Assembly (NCBI GenBank): GCA_965661355.1
Contig: CBFIDI010000013.1
Span: 1-35,845, forward strand
DNA length: 35,845 nucleotides
Origin: CAMCFD01 sp965661355
GTDB lineage: Bacteria; Pseudomonadota; Alphaproteobacteria; Rickettsiales; UBA1997
Direction: 5' to 3'
The notes under the pieces were generated by a model. It did no database searches. It was not told the origin of the DNA and worked only from the letters and a program-made list of their open reading frames with translations. The position numbers and the translations under genes are program-made. Of the stretch, positions 33,939 to 35,845 are shown piece after piece. Each line of letters begins with the position of its first letter. Position 1 is the stretch's first letter.

Positions 33939-34550
33939 CTAAAAACTCAAAATAAGTTGATCACGATAAAATTCATATCTTTCAAAGCGCCTTAAGAAAC
34001 TCATGCCAAGCAAAGAAGTTCCTAAATTTGCCGAATTAACTGATGCGGATAAGTTTTTAAACCTCACCCCCGCAACTTCCATAAGTCTAATTTTAGTTAA
34101 AGCACCATAAACCACGCCATTAGCGGTTTGGTATCGCTTGTTAAAAACCAAACTTTCAAGATTAATTCCCACTTTTTTAGCCTCTGACTCATCTAAAACT
34201 ATGTCGCTTGCGCCCGTATCAATCATAAATAAAATATCTTGGCCATTAACTTTTGCCTCAAGATAAAAATGCCCGTCTTTAGAAGCGTTAATAATTATTT
34301 TATCGCCTCTTATCCTAGCCGAACTTGGGTTAATTTCACCTATTATCCTGTCTTTAATGCCACTAAATTCATAACGAAAAGAGTAAAGAAAAACTCCAAA
34401 TATAATTATCCCAAACCAAATAAAGCCATATTTAATGATCTTTGAAAGCCTAAGATCGCGCCGAAAAAACAATGAAAAGCACAAAAATGATAACATCACT
34501 ATCATATAGATTAAATTTTGCGTATCTGAGTTAGTGAAATTATTTATCAT
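33939..34550 (-). CDS. TIGR02281-type membrane-anchored clan AA aspartic protease
   Basis: 203 residues. Two membrane segments (about 12-29 and 41-58) are followed by a retropepsin-like domain with catalytic D111 in IDTGASDIVLDE. The family-typical ending is a GTSLLGMSFLRRFERYEF block. One Asp per chain implies a homodimer, as in other retroviral-type proteases. Proteins of this type are widespread in alphaproteobacteria. The substrate is unknown; an envelope location is inferred from the anchors. The truB start codon lies 32 bp downstream, so co-transcription is likely. Confidence 0.88.
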   Translation of the reverse strand: MINNFTNSDTQNLIYMIVMLSFLCFSLFFRRDLRLSKIIKYGFIWFGIIIFGVFLYSFRYEFSGIKDRIIGEINPSSARIRGDKIIINASKDGHFYLEAKVNGQDILFMIDTGASDIVLDESEAKKVGINLESLVFNKRYQTANGVVYGALTKIRLMEVAGVRFKNLSASVNSANLGTSLLGMSFLRRFERYEFYRDQLILSF

Positions 34551-34640
34551 TTATTATTATCTTACAATCTTGCTAAAATTTTTATCTAGTAAAACTAAGA
34601 AATTTGAAATTTAAAACCTATAAAAAGAAAGCTAATATCA

Positions 34641-34747
34641 AATTTCTTCTTTAAGCACCAACTTATCAGCCATATTTTAATTAATCGTTTTTTGATGATA
34701 AATTTATTAATCAAAATATTTAGATCAAAATTAGTATTTTAAAATTA
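34641..34747. repeat. Palindromic repeat family A, copy near hisC
   Basis: The left part (TTCTTTAAGCACCAACTTATC, about 34645-34665, and ATATTTTAATTAAT) matches the reverse complement of the right arm at 30090-30140. The part TTGATGATAAATTTATTAATC (34692-34712) matches the reverse complement of 30030-30050. The two sides are again mutually complementary in pattern. Ends are approximate. Confidence 0.5.
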
Positions 34748-34780
34748 TACTTCGCATAACTTTCTAAAATATATTTTCAG

Positions 34781-35845
34781 TTATAACAGGCTCGAATCTA
34801 TTTGCGCCAACACTTTTAACAGTTGTTTATTTTGTGAATTATTACCTATGCTAATTCTCAAGCATCTTGGTAAATAATATGCCGACATTTCGCGAGCAAT
34901 AATATGATTTTCATTCAAAATTTCATTAGCCCTACGACAATTTTTTTCGCTTTTAAAGTCAAATAAGATGAAATTTGCAATTGAATCATGGGCCTTTATT
35001 TTTTTATAATTTTTCGCTTCTTCAAAAAGCTTTTTGAGCCATAAATTATTGTGATTTTTTGATTTTAAAACAAAATCCTCATCTTTTAAAGCTTCAACAG
35101 CAGCAATTTGTGCTGGCCCCGAAACATTAAAAGGCCCTCTAATTTTATTTAAAATTTCAGCAATTTTGGCACTGCTGTAACACCAACCAATTCTTAAAGA
35201 AGCAAGGCCATAAATTTTAGAAAATGTTCTAGTCATAACTACATTTTCATTTTGCTGAACTAGCTTAATTGCATCTGGGTAATCTTTGTTATCAACAAAT
35301 TCTGCGTAGGCATAGTCAAGTACAATTAGAATCGATTTTGGCACATTAGAAATTAATTTTTCAATCTCTTTGCTGTTTAAATAAGAGCCAGTTGGGTTGT
35401 TGGGATTTGCTAAAAATATAATTTTAGTATCTGGCGAAACCGCATATAAAATAGAATCAATATGGGTTTTTAAATTTTTTTCTTCAACTGCAATTGCTTT
35501 TGCACCAACTCTTTTTGCCGAAATTGGGTACATTAAAAAACCATGCTTTGAATAAATAATTTCATCACCCTGCCCCGCAAAGGCCATAGTTAAAAGTGCC
35601 AAAATTTCATCAGAACCAGCACCACAAACAATTTTTTCGGCCTTTATATTATATTTCTCAGCCAAAGCATTTCTTAGGTCAAGACAGGCGCCATCATAAT
35701 ATTTATGAAACTGGCCAATATGATTCTTATAGGCTTTGATTGCTTTCTTACTAGCGCCAAGAGCATTTTCATTTGATGAAAGCTTGCTCAATTTTGTAGA
35801 CAAGCCATCAATTTTTGACTTTCCGGGCTTGTAGCTTTTTATTTC
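34781..35845 (-). CDS. hisC: Histidinol-phosphate / aromatic aminotransferase HisC type, 5' end outside window
   Basis: PLP-dependent class I/II aminotransferase. The reading frame stays open to the last base of the window; codons before the TTG at 35803 read EIKSYKPGKSKIDG, which is genuine HisC N-terminal sequence. So the start lies beyond 35845 and the TTG is not the start. About 354 residues are visible, nearly the full family length. Motifs: KLSSNENALG, NPNNPTGS, DYAYAEF, the PLP lysine in SKIYGLASLRIGW, and RISIG near the end. No other his gene is visible, so the enzyme may act in histidine synthesis or as an aromatic amino acid transaminase, as HisC-type enzymes do in some bacteria. 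Confidence 0.92.
   Translation of the reverse strand, partial: EIKSYKPGKSKIDGLSTKLSKLSSNENALGASKKAIKAYKNHIGQFHKYYDGACLDLRNALAEKYNIKAEKIVCGAGSDEILALLTMAFAGQGDEIIYSKHGFLMYPISAKRVGAKAIAVEEKNLKTHIDSILYAVSPDTKIIFLANPNNPTGSYLNSKEIEKLISNVPKSILIVLDYAYAEFVDNKDYPDAIKLVQQNENVVMTRTFSKIYGLASLRIGWCYSSAKIAEILNKIRGPFNVSGPAQIAAVEALKDEDFVLKSKNHNNLWLKKLFEEAKNYKKIKAHDSIANFILFDFKSEKNCRRANEILNENHIIAREMSAYYLPRCLRISIGNNSQNKQLLKVLAQIDSSLL

Noticed and set aside
1..35845. tRNA or rRNA genes and CRISPR arrays
   Set aside because: I looked for T-loop-like GTTCGAATC signatures, rRNA-like GC-rich conserved stretches and regularly spaced direct repeats. The only GTTCGAA-like hit is inside pnp, and repeats A and B are not regularly spaced.

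Overview
The window is strongly AT-rich DNA with long non-coding spacers. It carries a conserved alphaproteobacterial gene set: a CarD-type RNA polymerase partner, lolD, lpxL and lpxK, xseA, nuoG, bolA with a CGFS glutaredoxin, truB-rpsO-pnp, mreD-mrdA, a TIGR02281-type aspartic protease, and a TRL-like lipoprotein. Low coding density, decayed gene pieces and dispersed palindromic repeats point to a reductively evolving, probably host-associated member of the Rickettsiales or a related lineage. It keeps lipid A late steps and peptidoglycan elongation genes, so it should be Gram-negative with LPS and a wall. pyrB and a hisC-type aminotransferase suggest it retains more biosynthesis than Rickettsia proper. 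The lineage is inferred from gene content, not from any database search.

Layout. 1-445: two repeat elements. 446-1897 (-): M23 metallopeptidase, divergent from carD-lolD (2474-4212, +). 4413-8930 (-): PEGA lipoprotein, lpxL, lpxK, xseA. 9271-9720 (+): ssb with a strong terminator, then a repeat-rich spacer holding a decayed coding piece. 10558-13244 (+): nuoG, then rpsP with its own promoter. 13325-15485 (+): a lipoprotein gene broken by an exact 13-bp tandem duplication, then rdgB-ybeY-mrpF-mrpG packed with overlaps. 15790-16113 (-): TRL-like lipoprotein. 16221-20952: divergent XRE and TetR regulators around a three-site operator, followed by a large MFS-acyltransferase-acyl-ACP synthetase fusion. 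21075-21410: IS1595-type transposase remnant. 21581-23422 (-): atpD-atpC. 24007-27300 (-): pyrB-mreD-mrdA. 27965-29591 (+): bolA, grxD and an orphan ABC ATPase. 30277-34550 (-): aspartic protease, truB, rpsO, pnp. 34781-window end (-): hisC, whose 5' end lies outside the window.

Functional themes are envelope building (LpxL, LpxK, LolD, MrdA, MreD, M23 peptidase, lipoproteins, phospholipid repair), energy (NuoG, AtpD/C) and RNA/translation (S16, S15, TruB, PNPase, YbeY). The least ordinary parts are the TetR/XRE operator block beside the lipid-remodelling fusion, two families of dispersed intergenic repeats (A, an imperfect long palindrome, with at least five recognisable copies; B with three), and the freshly broken lipoprotein gene. 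I saw no tRNA, rRNA, CRISPR array, prophage or intact insertion sequence. I found no convincing candidate for a wholly new multi-gene system.
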